64,000 nucleotides of DNA from Erythrocercus mccallii (GCA_013397435.1 VZRG01001681.1:96207-160206), one strand, 5' to 3'. Positions 1-13,855 are shown, counted from the first letter of the stretch. Notes: generated by a model from the letters alone, not told the origin. Made by a program: numbers and translations.

Positions 1-3000
1 CTTGACTTTTTAAGTATCTAAAAAGTGTGAATATGGAGAATTCTGATTTCCTTCTCTTACCAAGACCAATGATGACATTAGTGAATATTTCAGTAGTTCT
101 GATTTTGATTCTTGCTGAAGCACACAGCTTCTAAACAGTGGAACAGAATATAAGAAGTAACCCTTGTTGAATTTACTTTGTTTTTTTCCTGGTTGGTTTG
201 ATGATCTGTAGTTGATATGTTCCAATTAGGTAAGGATGAAAGATCATGAAAGCCTAACAGCAGGTCTCAAGTAGCATATAGAAAAGGTAGAATTAATTAT
301 TTTTCCAATAATAGCTCTAAAATTTTTATGAGAGCTATATAAGATGAAACTTTTGGTTTAGAAAGTTTAAATATTCATCATACCTCAGGTAGCTTCTTCA
401 TGCCTGGAAATAAAATGTTTCTTGCAACCATAAACTTAGCTGTTTGTCTTACAATATTTTACAATACTGCCCAATTACTATGCTACATACTCCCAGTTGC
501 TAGGTGAAAACTTTACCTTCATTAGGTTTATATTACAATTCCAGTAGTCTGCTAGGGAACAGAGATTTGGTTTTACAGTATGATCAAAGGTGTTAATGTT
601 AACCATCTGTTGGGTGCTGCAATACTTAATTAATGAAATTAAGGTTGTGGTGGGAATTCGAAAAGATCATATCGTGTACCACAGATTATATAGGACATCT
701 AAACCATATATTCTGTTTCTCCCTTTTTTTTTTTTTAATGTGTTTAGTCTCCATTTAGATCTTTCAGCTGTCTATAATATAATGGTAACGATATATTTAA
801 ACATGTTTGGAGCACAAAATTCTACTATCTCAGTGTTTTTACTTTGCAAAAGACTAGTATACAGTGTTGGCTGGAAACAAGAAAATCTTGAAAAATCTTA
901 ACATCCTGGTTTGGTAGTTCTCCCATATTTTTGCATTTAGAGCCTAGTAAGGTTAGGATACTTAAGTCAGTCAACTTGACTGATAATTCAGTGACTACCA
1001 TTGGTGCTTTAAGGAATAAGACCAACATCAACCCCAAAATGGACAGGTAACTGAGAAAATATGCCCTACATGAAAGTAAATTACACAACTTTCTTTCCTC
1101 TCTAAGAAAGTCAGACTTGACATTTGCAATAATGCATAAGTTGCAAACAGATAGTTATTAAAAATTAATCTCTCCATCAAAATGCCTTTGTGACTAATAG
1201 GAAGAAACCCTTGCGTACAGTGCTATAAACCTTACTGCTAGCACTAAACCCTTCTAATTATGGGTTGGACTAACAACACATGATAAAATTTATGTGCAAA
1301 TCAGACTAATGTGATTATTTTTTTTAAATTCCATCTTTTGCATTGAACTAAACAACAAATCTCTAAAAGAATATAAATGATCAAGTAGGTGAAAATAATA
1401 TACTGCTCTTCTAAGTATCCTTATACTAAATAGTTGCAGGTCATCTGCTTCTGCTGATTTAGAAAATAAAGAAATTAAAATAAAATCTAGATGTCTGAAA
1501 CTACTTACTATCAAGCTACTTAGCAATGCAGTTCATTTGCAATATCATATAATTTCCCTATGGGAACTTCTTTTTAAAATAATTTTTAATTTTTCCCCCT
1601 TCTTTTCTGTTATTGCAGCAGATGATTCAGTCCTGTTGCTTTAAATAAATAGATATGTGACTGTAATTCAGAAATATTTAAGAAAACTGTGACCACAAGG
1701 TCTTTATTTTGATCTTGTCTATAAAAATTGCAATCAGAAATGTTTCTACTAGTATATGAATGGTAGCACTATTTTAGTTACTAGAATCTTAACATTTTAA
1801 AGGAAATGAGAATTTAGAAGACAATTTTTTTCCAGATTTATGAGTCAGATTTCTACACACCTTCACAATGTGATCCTGTGTGTTGAAGTGTTTCTGAAAT
1901 TAATGAAAAAAATTATTGATGGTTTCAATTGTTTTCAGTCCTCATCTGTTCTTCTACTCAAAATTCTGTTGTTTAACATTCTGTTTTTATGAGCAGTAGG
2001 TTATGAAGATTAGGTAGATCACTGTTTCACAGGACACTTGAAAAATTTATATTGAGCATTATCTCTGGTCTAGGAGTATTATTTGTTAGGAATGATCTCT
2101 GTAATTCACAGTTTCTGGGGACCAAATTTATATATTAGGCCAAAGTTCAGTCATATTTTTTTCTAAAAAATGTATTTTGTTAACTGTGTTTTTGAAACTG
2201 ATGAACCCTTATGATCTCAAAGAATAAAAATTAATGAAAAAACCCCATAATCTCTAAGGAAGTTTCCTGTATTTGAAAGACATTTCAGAGATAAATAACT
2301 TCCTTACTAGAGCTGTGTGAAAAGTAGCCTGATGATAAAACAAAATACATATACATGAAGGAGTTTGTAGGAATTAGAGCTTTGTCCCACTGAAAATCAG
2401 TGAAACAAGTTGTTAATGATATTAACACTTCAAAAACACTAGTATTGCATGCTGAATGCTTAACTGTGAGTATGTATTTATCTCACAAGGAAAACAACAG
2501 TTACACATTGAATGGCTGGAGTACTGGTGATGAGAAAATTATTGGAATTCATGCCTCAGAGAGAGAAGAATTTGTATAAAAAGTCAGTAATGATACTGAA
2601 ATATTATTGGGAAAAAGTGTAACATAATTGGGAACTAAATGAGAAGCTATGCATCACTGAATCCGTCAATGGCAGGGCTAGGGTCAATCCATCCCAAACC
2701 CTAAAGTAATTGGAAATTCACCCTAAAGTAATTGGTTACTGACAGGTCTAGATTCAGTCAAAAGTCAATAATGAGCCAGAAATACTTGTCTCCATCACCT
2801 ATCTGTGTGAAATAGTGTCATCAATTTTACAGAACATATGAAATACAAGATTTAGTATGTGAACGGACTGCAAAGGAAGGTGAATATTCTTTTATCAAAT
2901 GGGAATGATCTTTTGTTTCCTTCTGCATCACCAGAGTTCAGAGAGTAAGCATGTATGTTTCCAGTACCCGTCAGTACCTTAGAGCAAAGGATTATATGCA

Positions 3001-3009
3001 TTTAAGGTT
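1..3009. other. AT-rich unique sequence, no gene seen
   Basis: Only short reading frames without recognisable domains occur here, on either strand. There is a T13 run near 724-736. A 16-bp direct repeat near 2.7 kb is listed separately. No splice-flanked exon, RNA gene or mobile-element end could be supported. Confidence 0.6.
2698..2735. repeat. Short tandem duplication, 22-bp period
   Basis: The 16-mer ACCCTAAAGTAATTGG occurs exactly at 2698-2713 and again at 2720-2735. The flanking text is also loosely similar (GGCAGGGCTAGGGTCAATCC before, GACAGGTCTAGATTCAGTCA after), so a slightly longer degenerate duplication is possible. No function is implied. Confidence 0.8.
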
Positions 3010-4217
3010 TTAGCATGGTACATAACCTGATCTTCTGCAACAAGGTGACCTATTTAGTGAATGATGGGAAAGCTGTGGATATTTTTTGCCTAGACTTTAA
3101 GAAAACCTTTGACCCTGTTTTCCAAAACAATTCTCCTGGAGAAACTGGTAGGTCATGGTTTTAACATGTACACTCTTGACTGTATAAAAAACCTGGTTGG
3201 ATGGCCTAGCCCTCAGAGTGGTAGGAAGTGAAGAAAATCCAGTTGGTGTCTGGTCACTAGTGGGAATTCTACAGGGATCAGTGTTGGGTTCAGCCCTGTG
3301 TAATATCTTCATCGATGACCTGGATGAGGTGATCGAGTGCACCCTCACTCCATTTGCAGATGACACCAAGTTGGACAGTAGTGTTGATCTGCTGGAGGGT
3401 AGGAAGGCTCTGCAGAGAGACCTGGACAGGCTGGATCCAAGGACTAGGGCCAGTTGGATGAGGCTGAACAAAGGCCAAAATCCTGCCTTTGTGTCACAGC
3501 AATCCCGTGCAACACTACACACTAGGGGCAGAGTGGATGGAAAGTGGCTCAGTGGAAAAGGACCTAGGAATACTGGTTTGCATCCTGCAGATTGTGATCC
3601 AGCTGTGTGCACAGGTGGCCAAGAAGGCCATAGCAGCCTAGTCTTCAGCAGTAGTGTTGCCAACAGAACCAGGACAATGATTGTCCCTCTGTACTTGGCA
3701 CTGCTGGGGACACACCTCCAGTCCTCTGGGCCTGTCACTACAAGCAGGACATTGAGGTGGTGGAGTGAGTCCAGAGAACAGCAATAGAGATGGTGAAGGG
3801 TCTGGAACACAAGTGTTACGTGCAGTGTCTGAGAAAGCTGGTGTTTAGTCTGGAGAAAAGGAGATGCAGGGGTGACCTTATCACTCTACAACTTCCTGAA
3901 AGGAGGCTGAAGCAGGGTGAAGTTTGTCTCTTCTTCCAGGTAACCAGTGCCAGAAGGAGAGAACATGGCCTCAAGATTCACCAAGGAATACTAAGTCTGG
4001 ACTTAATTCAGGAAGAATTTCTTCATGGAAAAGGTTGTCAAGCTTTGTAACAAGCTGTCCAGGGAGGCAGTGGAGTCACCATGCCAGGTGGTGTTCAAGA
4101 AATGACTGGACTTAGTGGGTGTCCTTGACAAGGTTTTCCTGATTGGTTAAACATTGGACTCGATGATCTTAGGGGTCTTTTCCAACTTGAATGTACCTGT
4201 GATCCTCTGATTCTATA
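3010..4217 (+). mobile_element. CR1 LINE fragment, 5'-truncated, 3' end present
   Basis: This is the 3' part of a CR1 non-LTR retrotransposon: the second half of the ORF2 reverse transcriptase followed by the 3' untranslated region. A frame at 3197-3787 keeps recognisable RT text: GSVLGSALCNIFIDDLDE, then the catalytic box FADD at 3353-3364, then the LLEGRKALQRDLDRLD stretch. Upstream, the KAFD-like region (3080-3120) is readable only across frames. The C-terminal region continues in a different frame from 3790 (GLEHK, LEKRRCRGDLI), so the copy is frameshifted and dead. The 3' end shows the usual CR1 tail (TTTTCCAACTTGAATG...) and stops in an octamer-like GATTCTAT near 4217. The 5' boundary is approximate. 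Confidence 0.9.
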
Positions 4218-7200
4218 ACTAACAAATTCCAAGCAGCACTTTAGCAAAGGCTTTGCAAAGATCAGCTCTAACTTACTGTTTAACTGGTAAGAAAATTGGT
4301 ATTAATATATAAGCTAACTTTTCTTTGGTAAGTTATGAGAGAGGCCCTGGTATTTCCAAAAGGAACCACATGACACTTTTATCCAGTTTTCCAATTTACT
4401 TTCAATGCTTCTACAGTAGTTTAAAGCCATACACACAAGATTAGATCACTACGGTTGGCTGAAGAAATTTTTTTTCATCTCTCAGTTCCTTTTCACTATT
4501 TTACTGAAGAAAAGAGAAGATGTCATTCCAAGTTTGGTAAGTAATATGAAGTTTCTTCATTCTCTGTCTAAGACTCTGTATGACAGGTGTCATGATCATT
4601 TCATAGGGACTCTAAGAATGTGATTTAAGTGATCTAATCCTAGGACTTTTTAGAAGCACTACAAAACAAGAAAACAACTACATGTGCAAAAAAACCCAAC
4701 ATAGAAATGCATTGCTAGCTGCAATGGTGAAAGAACTCATATGTGAAGAAACGCTCCAACCCATACTGTTATTGGAAATGTTGTTAGAAACTACAGGTTT
4801 CCAACTATTTAGGTCAGTAAGGAAAACTTACAGAGTCTCTGACCTTTGTGGACTCAGCTTCTGTTTACAATATTGCACACAATTGCGTGACATCCTTAAG
4901 TCAATTCTTAAGAAGATCTGACTTCCTACAGAAAGGGCACATATGTCAGGGATACAATCATTTCTCAAGAAATTGAGCAGATAAACAGTCAAATTGCAGG
5001 ACACTTTGTCAAAGAAAGATCAAATATAGGAGCTGGATTATACATTAGCTGAACGATACTGATAGTGTAACATAAAAGGAGCATACAAAAACATTTTGTA
5101 AAATAGAATAAAGATCAAGAAGAAGGGATGTATGTTCACAGAGAATGGTAGACTAGATCTAGAAATCCTACAAGCCTGCTTGTTATTAAATAGTTATTCA
5201 CTTTCAAGCCATACATCCTCTGTCTTTTCCTTTTTTCCCCAAAAGTCAGAAGGAACAACTATTAAAGAAAAGAGATGTTATCTGTGAAGCATAACCCATG
5301 TATGGTTTCTGGCTTAGTGAGGATTGATATCTTTTCTAAAACAGATAAAACATCAAGAATGTTGTGTTCTTTATATACTTTTTAGTGAACTCCTAATAGT
5401 AAATCACTGTTTCTCCTACCTAACACATTCAAAATTTCATAATATTTCTCAAATGCAGAAAATAAGTCCAGTGGGGTAACAAAGATATTATTGGAAAATG
5501 GAAATCTGAACCCCAGCCACTGAACAAGTAAAACAGGCTACAAAATGTCCTGCCTTGAATGGAATTAGTTATGCACAAGAGAAACAAGCAAGCAAACAAA
5601 CAATTTTAAACCCTTCCACCCAGCTGTGATGAATATCTTCCTAAATGTTGTCACCAGGCTTGGGTCTGAACTTAAGTGAAAACAAAATGTCACAGATCTG
5701 CTGACTTGTAGTTTGCTAGGAATGAGAATAGTTAGCTGGATGTAATGCTAAGTACTGGAAAAAACGTGGGAATAATAAGATCATGAAATGTTGGTCATGT
5801 AAGGTTAGAAATTGCTATTTGTACCGTTCTGTACTAAAATACATTTCAGTTTATGTGAATCCCTTTCTGTTTGACTCTCAGAATCACACAGGTTTTCCAG
5901 AAAACAGCAGCTTTCTGCACAGCTATTTTGGCTTGCTAAAGATCAGTTTCTCTGCAAAATACCAGTAAAGAAAGGAAAGAGAAGGAAAAGCTGAATGAAA
6001 CTGTGAAGGAAAACTACTTCCTGTAACAAAAAACCAGAGGTAATTCGACCTCCTACCAACAGTGTTAGCTTTCAAATTTTGCCAAATAATTATGACTCTG
6101 TTACATGGTTCAGGAGGCTTTTTCTGCCCACATGGAACTGAAAGTTATACAGCAATATTGATTACACTATACACTTTTCATGAGCTTGAACAGAGCAGAT
6201 TTTTGCACTGCTTTGAAAGGAGAAGTTGGCTGTCATGCTTTGATGTGAGTTACAACATGTCTGTACAGCAAAGTATGCTCTTTACAGTACAGTCATGAGA
6301 ACAATAAAAAAAAAGGTTCTGATATAGTTTCTTATCTGACAAAGTACATGACTAGATTGTTGATTACCATCCTAGTTAATGTCCGTGTTACTTCTGCTGT
6401 AGCTGCAATTATCTTGTTGCAGCAGCCAGCAGAAATAACAGAGACATTATCTCACAGATTTATTGTGGTCTCGGCTTTTACACAAAGGCGTAGTTTAAAA
6501 TGTTTGAGACTATGGGTGTAATTAAATAGTGGATTAGATTAAATTAGAATTTTGTTGACTACGAGAGACAATGGCAAGTTATCTGAACTAAGTCAATTAA
6601 GTGTGTCTCAGTATTCATTCAGACAAAAGTGTTCATATTTTAACATGAAATCTATGACTACAGACTGCCATATAAAAATTATAATAGATCTGATATTGTT
6701 TTTATTTCCTCTGCCTGCTTTTTCTTGTGTCTGCTTCCCCTGCTATGCTGTACAGTATTCTGACAGCCATTTAATTTCAAATTTATATTTCCATTTTAAA
6801 CTTATCAATATTGAATTTTAAAATAAAATTACTGTTTATTTGAGAAAATGGGAAATACAGCGATTTTGTCATGAAGGTAAAGGAAGAAAAGGCAGAGAAA
6901 AATACCAATTGACCTCACAGAAGGCTTTTTGTACCATTTGAAAGCACATATTTTGTTTCCTGTGTACCACAAAGATAGCTTTTTTAAAAATGGAAATGAA
7001 AGTTTTTGCTACCATTTCCTTACTTTAATAAGCTAAAACCTTCATAATAATCAGACTTCTTTTGATAATAAATTATAGGGATAACTCATTCTTTGTATCA
7101 AGTTTTAGGAGCTGCTCCTGTAAATACAGATGTAAATCATTTTGTTAATAAAAAATAGAAGTGCATTTTGTAAAGGCAGTGCTCTGCCAAGTGTATATAT

Positions 7201-10200
7201 TTCCTATTACATAAATGTGTGTTCAGAATATTTTACAGATAACATGTATTCCCCAAATTCATGACCTTTTTTTTAAAAATTTTTCTATAAAGTGAACTAG
7301 TTGTAAAATACATTTTATTAGCCTCTACAGAACACAATTTACTTATGTCCCAGCCCAAAATGCAGCAAACACATCAAGGTGAAAAAAAGCTAATGAGAAT
7401 ACCTGGTGGCATTCTTAATTTTTGTTTTGTTTTGTTGGAATGCAACCTGAAACACCCTACTGTATTATGTGGTCAATTTTGTGACAAATCCTCACTTTTG
7501 AAGTATCTAGACAGCGTGTTACATTTTTTCCTCTCTCTATCTCCGGGTATCATAACCTAAAGTACTAGGGAGCAGGGCAACAGGACTAAATGGCCACATT
7601 CTGTGAAGTAAATCTGTACATGGCAGCAAGTCAGTTGCATCCCATGTGGCATTGTCCCGCTCCATACATGTATGCACTGATGAATTTTACAGCATGGTGT
7701 GAGAGGTCTATTTCCTGAGCACCTGAATGTTCATGAGTATATTTTCCTGCCTGAGATTCTCTAGACAGGAATTGTAGAGTGCTAGCACAATACCATAGAG
7801 TGTTTCATCCTGTTTATAATCACATCACAGCTGTTAAGATGGGACCTCAGCACCAAGAAGGAGAGCAACAGTTAGGCAAGTCATAAATGCAGTCAAATGT
7901 ATAGAGTACTAATGAGCAAACTAAACTTTGCTGGATACAAGTGTGCCATACTGTCTCTTGTATTACAAGTTTCTAAGTGTTAAAGCAAGGACACATTGAT
8001 TATATATGTACATTATATATCTTTAAACACCTTTTCAGAATTATATTCTGAAAAATTTTCCATAAGAAAGAGTAACATTGAGACATCAGCCTGGCACATA
8101 ATCAACCTAAGTCTGGGGGAGTGGAATGATTTTTACCCTGTGAGTGACTCCTTATCAGCATCATAGTACCCTCCACTGCCGTCAAGGCACTGGGCCCAAT
8201 GATGCAAATCAGTCTGATCTGAATAAAGAAAGAAAATCCATAAATGAGTTCTATATGTTAAACTGCTGTCTTGTGAAAATTTGGTCCCTAGGACTGAAGA
8301 GCACCATTGAGTAAAAACCAGGTCATTGCAGGAGTAGGAGGAGGTGGTGTTTACAGCTTTGGGATAGACTTTAGGCACATATTCATCATCTGCCCTCATA
8401 GCAATTCCTTAAATTTTCCTAAATACTAAGTTTATTGCCACTGAAAATTAAAGGGTATTATGAGACAAACTGAGTCTCACATTCAATCAACCATTTTTCA
8501 GTAGTGTAGTGTTAGTCGGATAAATAGCTTGAGAGGGCTGTGATGAGCATCTTCTCCCCTCCCCAGATAGTCCATTAAACATATTCACTTTCTTTGTTTA
8601 AATAATCCTTTTGCTTTTTCTATATTATTATAAAATATGCAAAATATATCTTTCATAACCTCAGAGGTTTCTTAATTATAGTGTTTCAAGGGCTTTTTTT
8701 GTAAAATGTGTGCAACTCAACAGTGTTTTAAGTGGTCTCTGATATTTTGACACTTGTTGTTTCATTTGTTCTCCCCTTTGAATTTTTTCCTCTCTGAAAT
8801 GTAACAACTCTTTCTGTTGTACATCAGTCAATTGCCACAAAGTGCTTTTTCCAAGTTTCTTCCACTGAGAATTACCATGTTTCCAAGCAGGAGATTGGGC
8901 TAGCAACTAGATTTTTTTAAAGCATTGGGATTTTCTGGTAACCAGTTAATATAGAATTCTAAGCGTATCTCAGTAAGGATTAGGCTAGAAAAGGTTAGCA
9001 CTGAAAAACAATATTGTCACATTGTATATCCACAACCATTTGATTTTACATTCATCTGATTCCTATGTTAGATTCTGTTTTGCTTTTGATGACCACTCTT
9101 ATTCTCATTGCAAACATTTGGTCTTCACATGTCACCTGACCTCTGATTGTTTCATAAAGATTTTACATTTACAATTACAAAATGGTTTAGTTTGATCTTT
9201 TTTCAAAAATGGGAAGCCAAGCACTTTCAAGCTGTTCTTAAATAAATATAATAAATAACTTTTGTTCAAGTACTAAAGTTTTGTATCCAGCTAACAGGTG
9301 AGCTTCAAATTTCCCTAAATATGATTTATCAGTAGTTTAGTTTTGGAAGTTTGTTATAGAGGCTAATTATATTTGTCATGCCTTTTTTTTTTTTCCTATT
9401 ATACACTTGATTATCTAGTCACTAAGGGGAAATTGTGTGTTTTAGCTAAATGACAAAAAAAGAGAAAGAGATCATGTTTTCTTCTGTCTCCAAGATATCG
9501 ACTAAGTACTAGACCAGTCTGGTCAGGTGGAGCAGGGCTTTGATAGTCAAGTCGGATTCATGTGGATGATGTTTGTAGTTAGGTTACACTCAGCCACATG
9601 GCAGTTTTTTGGTAACACAAATCATCACTATGCAACTGTTTTGAATCACTTGTCCTAGACTTGAGCCTGAATTCATTTGGGGGGTGATCTGGTTTCTGCA
9701 CAACCTTGATTTTTCCATCTGTATGGGTATTATGGTTAAATAGCATGTATTTATTGAAGAAGAGTGTTGTAATAGGAGTGTATAGACACAACAATTTCTT
9801 TAGTTGCTTTGCTATCACTCCTTGGAATCACGCAATCCACAAGTGATACTCTTGTAAGCCATTTTCTTCCATCAAGATACTTAAAATGTGATATCAGAAA
9901 TGCTGTTCTATTCTCAGTGGATCCTGTGGTGCTGGGATTTCTCTCCCTAGCTACAGCTTAGATATAAATATTTAGTTTGAACACAAAGAGGATGCAAGAC
10001 AGGTACCCTGGTGCTTCAGCGGTTTCTGTTACTGGGACCAAATCTGCAACCAATCTGTTTATCAGAATGAATACACGAGTTTCTTATGGCCTGTTGGACC
10101 TCAAACAAACCTAGTGGTAGATGGTGATGGTGAGAATATATACTCAGTATCACAGCTTGAAAAATAGAGTGAATGAGCCCTGTGGTCAGGTGGAAAAAAG

Positions 10201-10989
10201 GTTACATGAACTGTGGAATGATATTTGGACTTGACTCTTTAAGGAGAGTCAGACAGTTATGATTACGCACATACAAGAAAGGTCTTAAAATCAAAAAGAT
10301 ATAAGATAAAAAACAATCTTGATAACTCTGCCTTAGTCCTAATTGGTGAGTGGACTGTTCTAATTCAGAGTGCTAGGACACAAAGGCTGAACATCATGAA
10401 GTTATCTGTACATATTAAAAGAGTGCTATGAGTAGGATACTAAATTTTAATAATTTATGGAAAAGATTGAGTGACATCATGAATATTTTTCAAGCTGAAG
10501 TGTAATCATACTGTAATCATACTGTACACACAGTACGTAAGTATAAGTACACAGAACAATATATATGAGCAAGGAAGATATAAGAACATAGACTTCATTC
10601 ATGCAATTTCTAATTGCTTATATCATTATTTCATGAAGTGTAACCTTCAAAATTCAGTGCATAAACCAGAGAATCACTACTTAAGGATTGGGCATAGCAT
10701 GTAGTCTGAATACTTGAATGTTCAAAGGGAAGAAGCTGTTTTCCGTAGAAATATGGAATTACTACTTCATATCTGTAGTGGCTTGAATTTGGTTGGAAGC
10801 CAGTTGCCTGCCAAAGACACTCTATTACTACTTTCCTTACCAGGGCAGGGGAAAGAATGTAGAACAAAAATCTTGTGGATCAAGGTAAAGACAAGAAGCT
10901 CACTCAGCTGTTATTGTTATGGGCAAAACAGCCTCAACTCAGGGAAATTAGTTCAATTTCTTATCAATCAAATCAGAGTAGGGTAATGA
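4218..10989. other. AT-rich unique sequence, no gene seen
   Basis: No element or gene could be supported in this 6.8-kb stretch. The longest frames are under 95 codons and show no domain. An 88-codon minus-strand frame at 8133-8399 was read and not recognised. Small features are a T-rich run near 9381-9394 and an 11-bp tandem pair (TGTAATCATAC twice) at 10501-10522. Confidence 0.5.
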
Positions 10990-11290
10990 GAAGTAAACCT
11001 AACACTTAAAAACACATTTCATCTCATCCCTCCGTCCTTCCTGGACTTGACTTTACTCCGAATTTACTCTAGCTCCTCCTTCCCCTTCTTGGAAGGGGGA
11101 TGGGGAGTGGGGGCTGCAACCCTGTGCCCAACATGGGGTCCTGTGTCCGCAGGGCCTGCTGACCAATCTTGATCCATAAGTTCCTGACTTATACCAAGGC
11201 AAAGCTCTGTTTTTCCAATGGTAAACTTACAGAAAGGATCACTCACCCTCCTCACCTTGCCATAATCTGCTGCCTAAAACTCACATATCC
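10990..11290. repeat. GC-richer block, possible old repeat fragment
   Basis: The segment departs from the AT-rich surroundings. It has a pyrimidine-rich part (CATCCCTCCGTCCTTCCTGG), an imperfect inverted pair CCTTCCCCTTCTTGG/AAGGGGGATGGGG around 11080-11110, and a G-rich run (GGGGGATGGGGAGTGGGGGC). The style resembles U3 or leader sequence of avian endogenous retroviruses. I could not find TG...CA ends or a target duplication. The assignment is a guess from composition; it could equally be ordinary GC-rich unique DNA. Confidence 0.3.
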
Positions 11291-12949
11291 CTCCAGTGCA
11301 ACTTCAGGCACTACCTACTTTTGTGCGTGGGAGTGCCAGGAAACTATGATTTTAACTTTTGTTGACAAACCTTGTATGCCTTGCATGCTAGTATGTTTGG
11401 ATGTTTCTATTATGTTTGAATTGTGACCTTAAACTAAGATTCAGAATTGATTTGAGTAAAAATATCTTTAAGACTAAAGCCCAGACTGATATCCACAATG
11501 TTGAAGTCTTTTAAAGATTTTGTTGTGAAAAGAAAAATTCATAATTTCATGCATTCTTTTAATCCAAATATGAATCTAAAATTTTGAGGTTTTTATAAAC
11601 AGTGGAAACTTTGAAAAAAAGAAAAAAGGTTTTCTTTGAACCTTTGGGTCCTATATTTAAAGGGTGTTTATTCTATATGAAAATTTCAGCAAGGCACAAA
11701 ATGTAGTCTCTCCTCATGAGTGTGTAAGATACGGGATATGAACAATTGCTTAAATTTTGCATGGATCATTACACAGAAGCTGTGAGTAAATATGCATACT
11801 GTCTGCAGCTTTGTGAAAGCTGTTCTATGAGTAAATTTGATAGACTCAACCAGAAAAAAAAAAATTAGAATGATTTTGAAAAATTACTTCTCCAGAACAA
11901 TAGGCAATTTCATTGTCTCATTTAGACAACAGTCAGCAGCTTGTGTCCATTATGTAAAACAGTCAGAAACTTCGCTTCTTTACCAAATAGGCTCAAAAAT
12001 AACTTATTTAGCAAACAACATTAGATTTCATTTGCTCAGTTTGCAAAATCATCCACCATATGTAGTTTAAAGGTGTTTTTAAATATTCTGATAGAAATAA
12101 TATGAATCTCTGAAAATTTCCTAAAGAAAACATGGTACCATATCTGCTGGATCACCACAATATCTTTTTTTTTCTTTCTGAAGTAATGTTTATGATTTAT
12201 TTCTTTCTTATGTTCTATATAATACTTTGGGTTGCATCAACTATCAGTTTTCCCAGTGATTTTAATTTCTACTGTCTACCTGAGCACATTATGTCAGATA
12301 TTACATAGGAATTTGCATATCAGCATTACTGCTTTTTTGCTACTGAATGCAGAGGCGTAGAAATGTTGCACACATTTGCCTTCTTCCATCTTTTAATCAA
12401 ATTCTTCTCTCTTTATGTATTACTACTCAGCAGCAAGGCAGGGTGACCTTTTAAACAGTTCTAAGTGATGAAAAGATCAAGGCAGATACGCAGCTTTATC
12501 AGAGACAGAAGAGAGGTGGCGAACAGGCTGGGGATATTAATACATCTGTAGGTAAGAGTTAAGGGATGTTCCCATTTACTTAGACCTCGTGAATATGTGG
12601 TGGCAGTGCTGCTCTTACAACTATAGATATCCAACAGCAGTCTGATCCCATCCTTACCATGCTAGTTCCAAAATGTTGATGGAGAACCTTCATTAGAAAA
12701 GATGTGTTAGTTGCTTTCTGTGGGTAGCTGCAGCCTGAGGCTTCTTGGAGCAGGTCTGCACGGAGGGCGAAGAAAGACATTTGTCATAAGTGCCTTTTTT
12801 GAGGTGGCACTCTTCTCGACTAGGAACTCGGATGGCTGACATGATTCTCTTCTCTTCAAGATGTTTCCAGTGATGGATCTTCACCTTTTTTCATCCAGTT
12901 GATTAGTCTGGTTTCAAAAATAAAGTAGGCTTTTAGAGTTGTTGAACAA
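11291..12949. other. AT-rich unique sequence, no gene seen
   Basis: Nothing beyond short frames and homopolymer runs. The text from about 12430 to 12900 is slightly richer in GC and lacks obvious simple repeats, but no product or element was recognised. Confidence 0.45.
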
Positions 12950-13370
12950 AAAACCCCACAGGAATACCAAGCTCCACAAAGATTTGTACTCATTTGAAAG
13001 TTAGAGACACAAGACTTTCTCTGCCCAGTGAAACAAAGACCATAACAGGACCCACTGGCCCACTAGGTAGCACATCCACTGAATGAAACAGAAACAACCA
13101 GAGTCATGGGGAGTACAGATGGAAGGTGACTGCTCAGAAAACATATGGTGAAGGTATAAAAATAGGTAAGCAGGTCTGTAAACTGCAGTGGGGAGAGGTG
13201 TTTCAAGAAGCACCATTCTGGTGAGACTGAGTGTGAGGATTTTCTGAAGCAAGCCATGAAGAGGTTGTACTGGTCTGAGAGTAAACTGGCGGCAGAAATG
13301 AACCTCACACAAATACCTTTAGAGAGGTTTCAGGTCGGAGGTAAAATGTAATAGAAAGATAACAATAAAT

Positions 13371-13580
13371 GTGGTGATACTGGTTTATGATACTGGTTTG
13401 TGATGATACTGGAGGAACTGGTTTAAACATGCAAAGTCAGAGTACAGCCTGGCAGGGTGGTGGTCAGGGTGGTGGTCACAGTCCTATCAAGTGGTGGTTG
13501 CAGTCCTGTAGAGGTGATGGTTGCTGTAGAAAGCGGTGGTCCTATGGTAGGTCTGGTTCTCCTCTGGATCCATCCACTGG
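13371..13580. repeat. Degenerate GT/GGT-rich repeat
   Basis: Two simple motifs recur. GATACTGGTTT occurs twice near 13376-13398, with a third partial copy after it. CAGGGTGGTGGT occurs twice near 13452-13475, then decays into AGTCCT- and GGTGGTTGC-containing units up to about 13530. The sequence ends just before a solo LTR insertion at 13618. Similar blocks occur in avian LTRs, so this may be part of an older LTR that the solo LTR interrupted. That is inference only. Confidence 0.5.
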
Positions 13581-13612
13581 TGGTGTGTCAGAGACAAAAA
13601 TATTATAGCTTA

Positions 13613-13617
13613 TGACT
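13613..13617. repeat. Target-site duplication, left copy (TGACT)
   Basis: TGACT lies directly before the TG of the LTR at 13618 and is repeated exactly at 14157-14161 directly after its terminal CA. A 5-bp duplication is typical of ERVL-like and some other integrases. Confidence 0.85.
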
Positions 13618-13700
13618 TGTTATAGGTACACTTAATAGTATTGGCTTTTCAAAAATATTAAAATGATTGTTAAGTATATAGATTTTATGGGTTTAGTTAT

Positions 13701-13855
13701 GCTTGCAGTATTGTGTGGGGTTTTCTGCTTAATTTTAGTGGATAGTATGCTTGCAATATTGTATGGTTTTTGCTTAGTCATAGTGAATAGTATGTTTGCA
13801 CTATTGTATAATTTCTGCTTAGTCATAGTGAATAGTATGATTGCAATATTGTAAA
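13701..13855 (+). repeat. 45-bp tandem array in LTR U3
   Basis: Three full units lie head to tail: 13701-13748 (48 bp), 13749-13793 (45 bp) and 13794-13838 (45 bp). A partial fourth follows at 13839-13855. Each unit begins G(C/T)TTGCA and ends with a (G/A)ATAGTAT motif. Because the period is a multiple of three, an accidental frame at 13663-13854 yields a repeated hydrophobic 15-mer; I do not regard that as a gene. Position upstream of the TATA-like box suggests enhancer-type U3 repeats. Confidence 0.85.

Noticed and set aside
3097..3810. 237-codon minus-strand frame, the longest in the window
   Set aside because: It is antisense to a CR1 reverse transcriptase whose plus-strand text is clearly recognisable.
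8133..8399. 88-codon minus-strand frame
   Set aside because: Read for known families and not recognised. No splice sites or neighbouring exons supported it.
13001..13312. Minus-strand frames of 103 and 81 codons
   Set aside because: Two overlapping frames over the same bases, neither with a recognisable domain. They probably belong to old repeat sequence.
13663..13854. Small protein with a repeated hydrophobic 15-residue unit, like a membrane peptide
   Set aside because: The repeat is at DNA level in an LTR U3 and the frame is open only because the period is 45 bp. There is no supporting gene structure.
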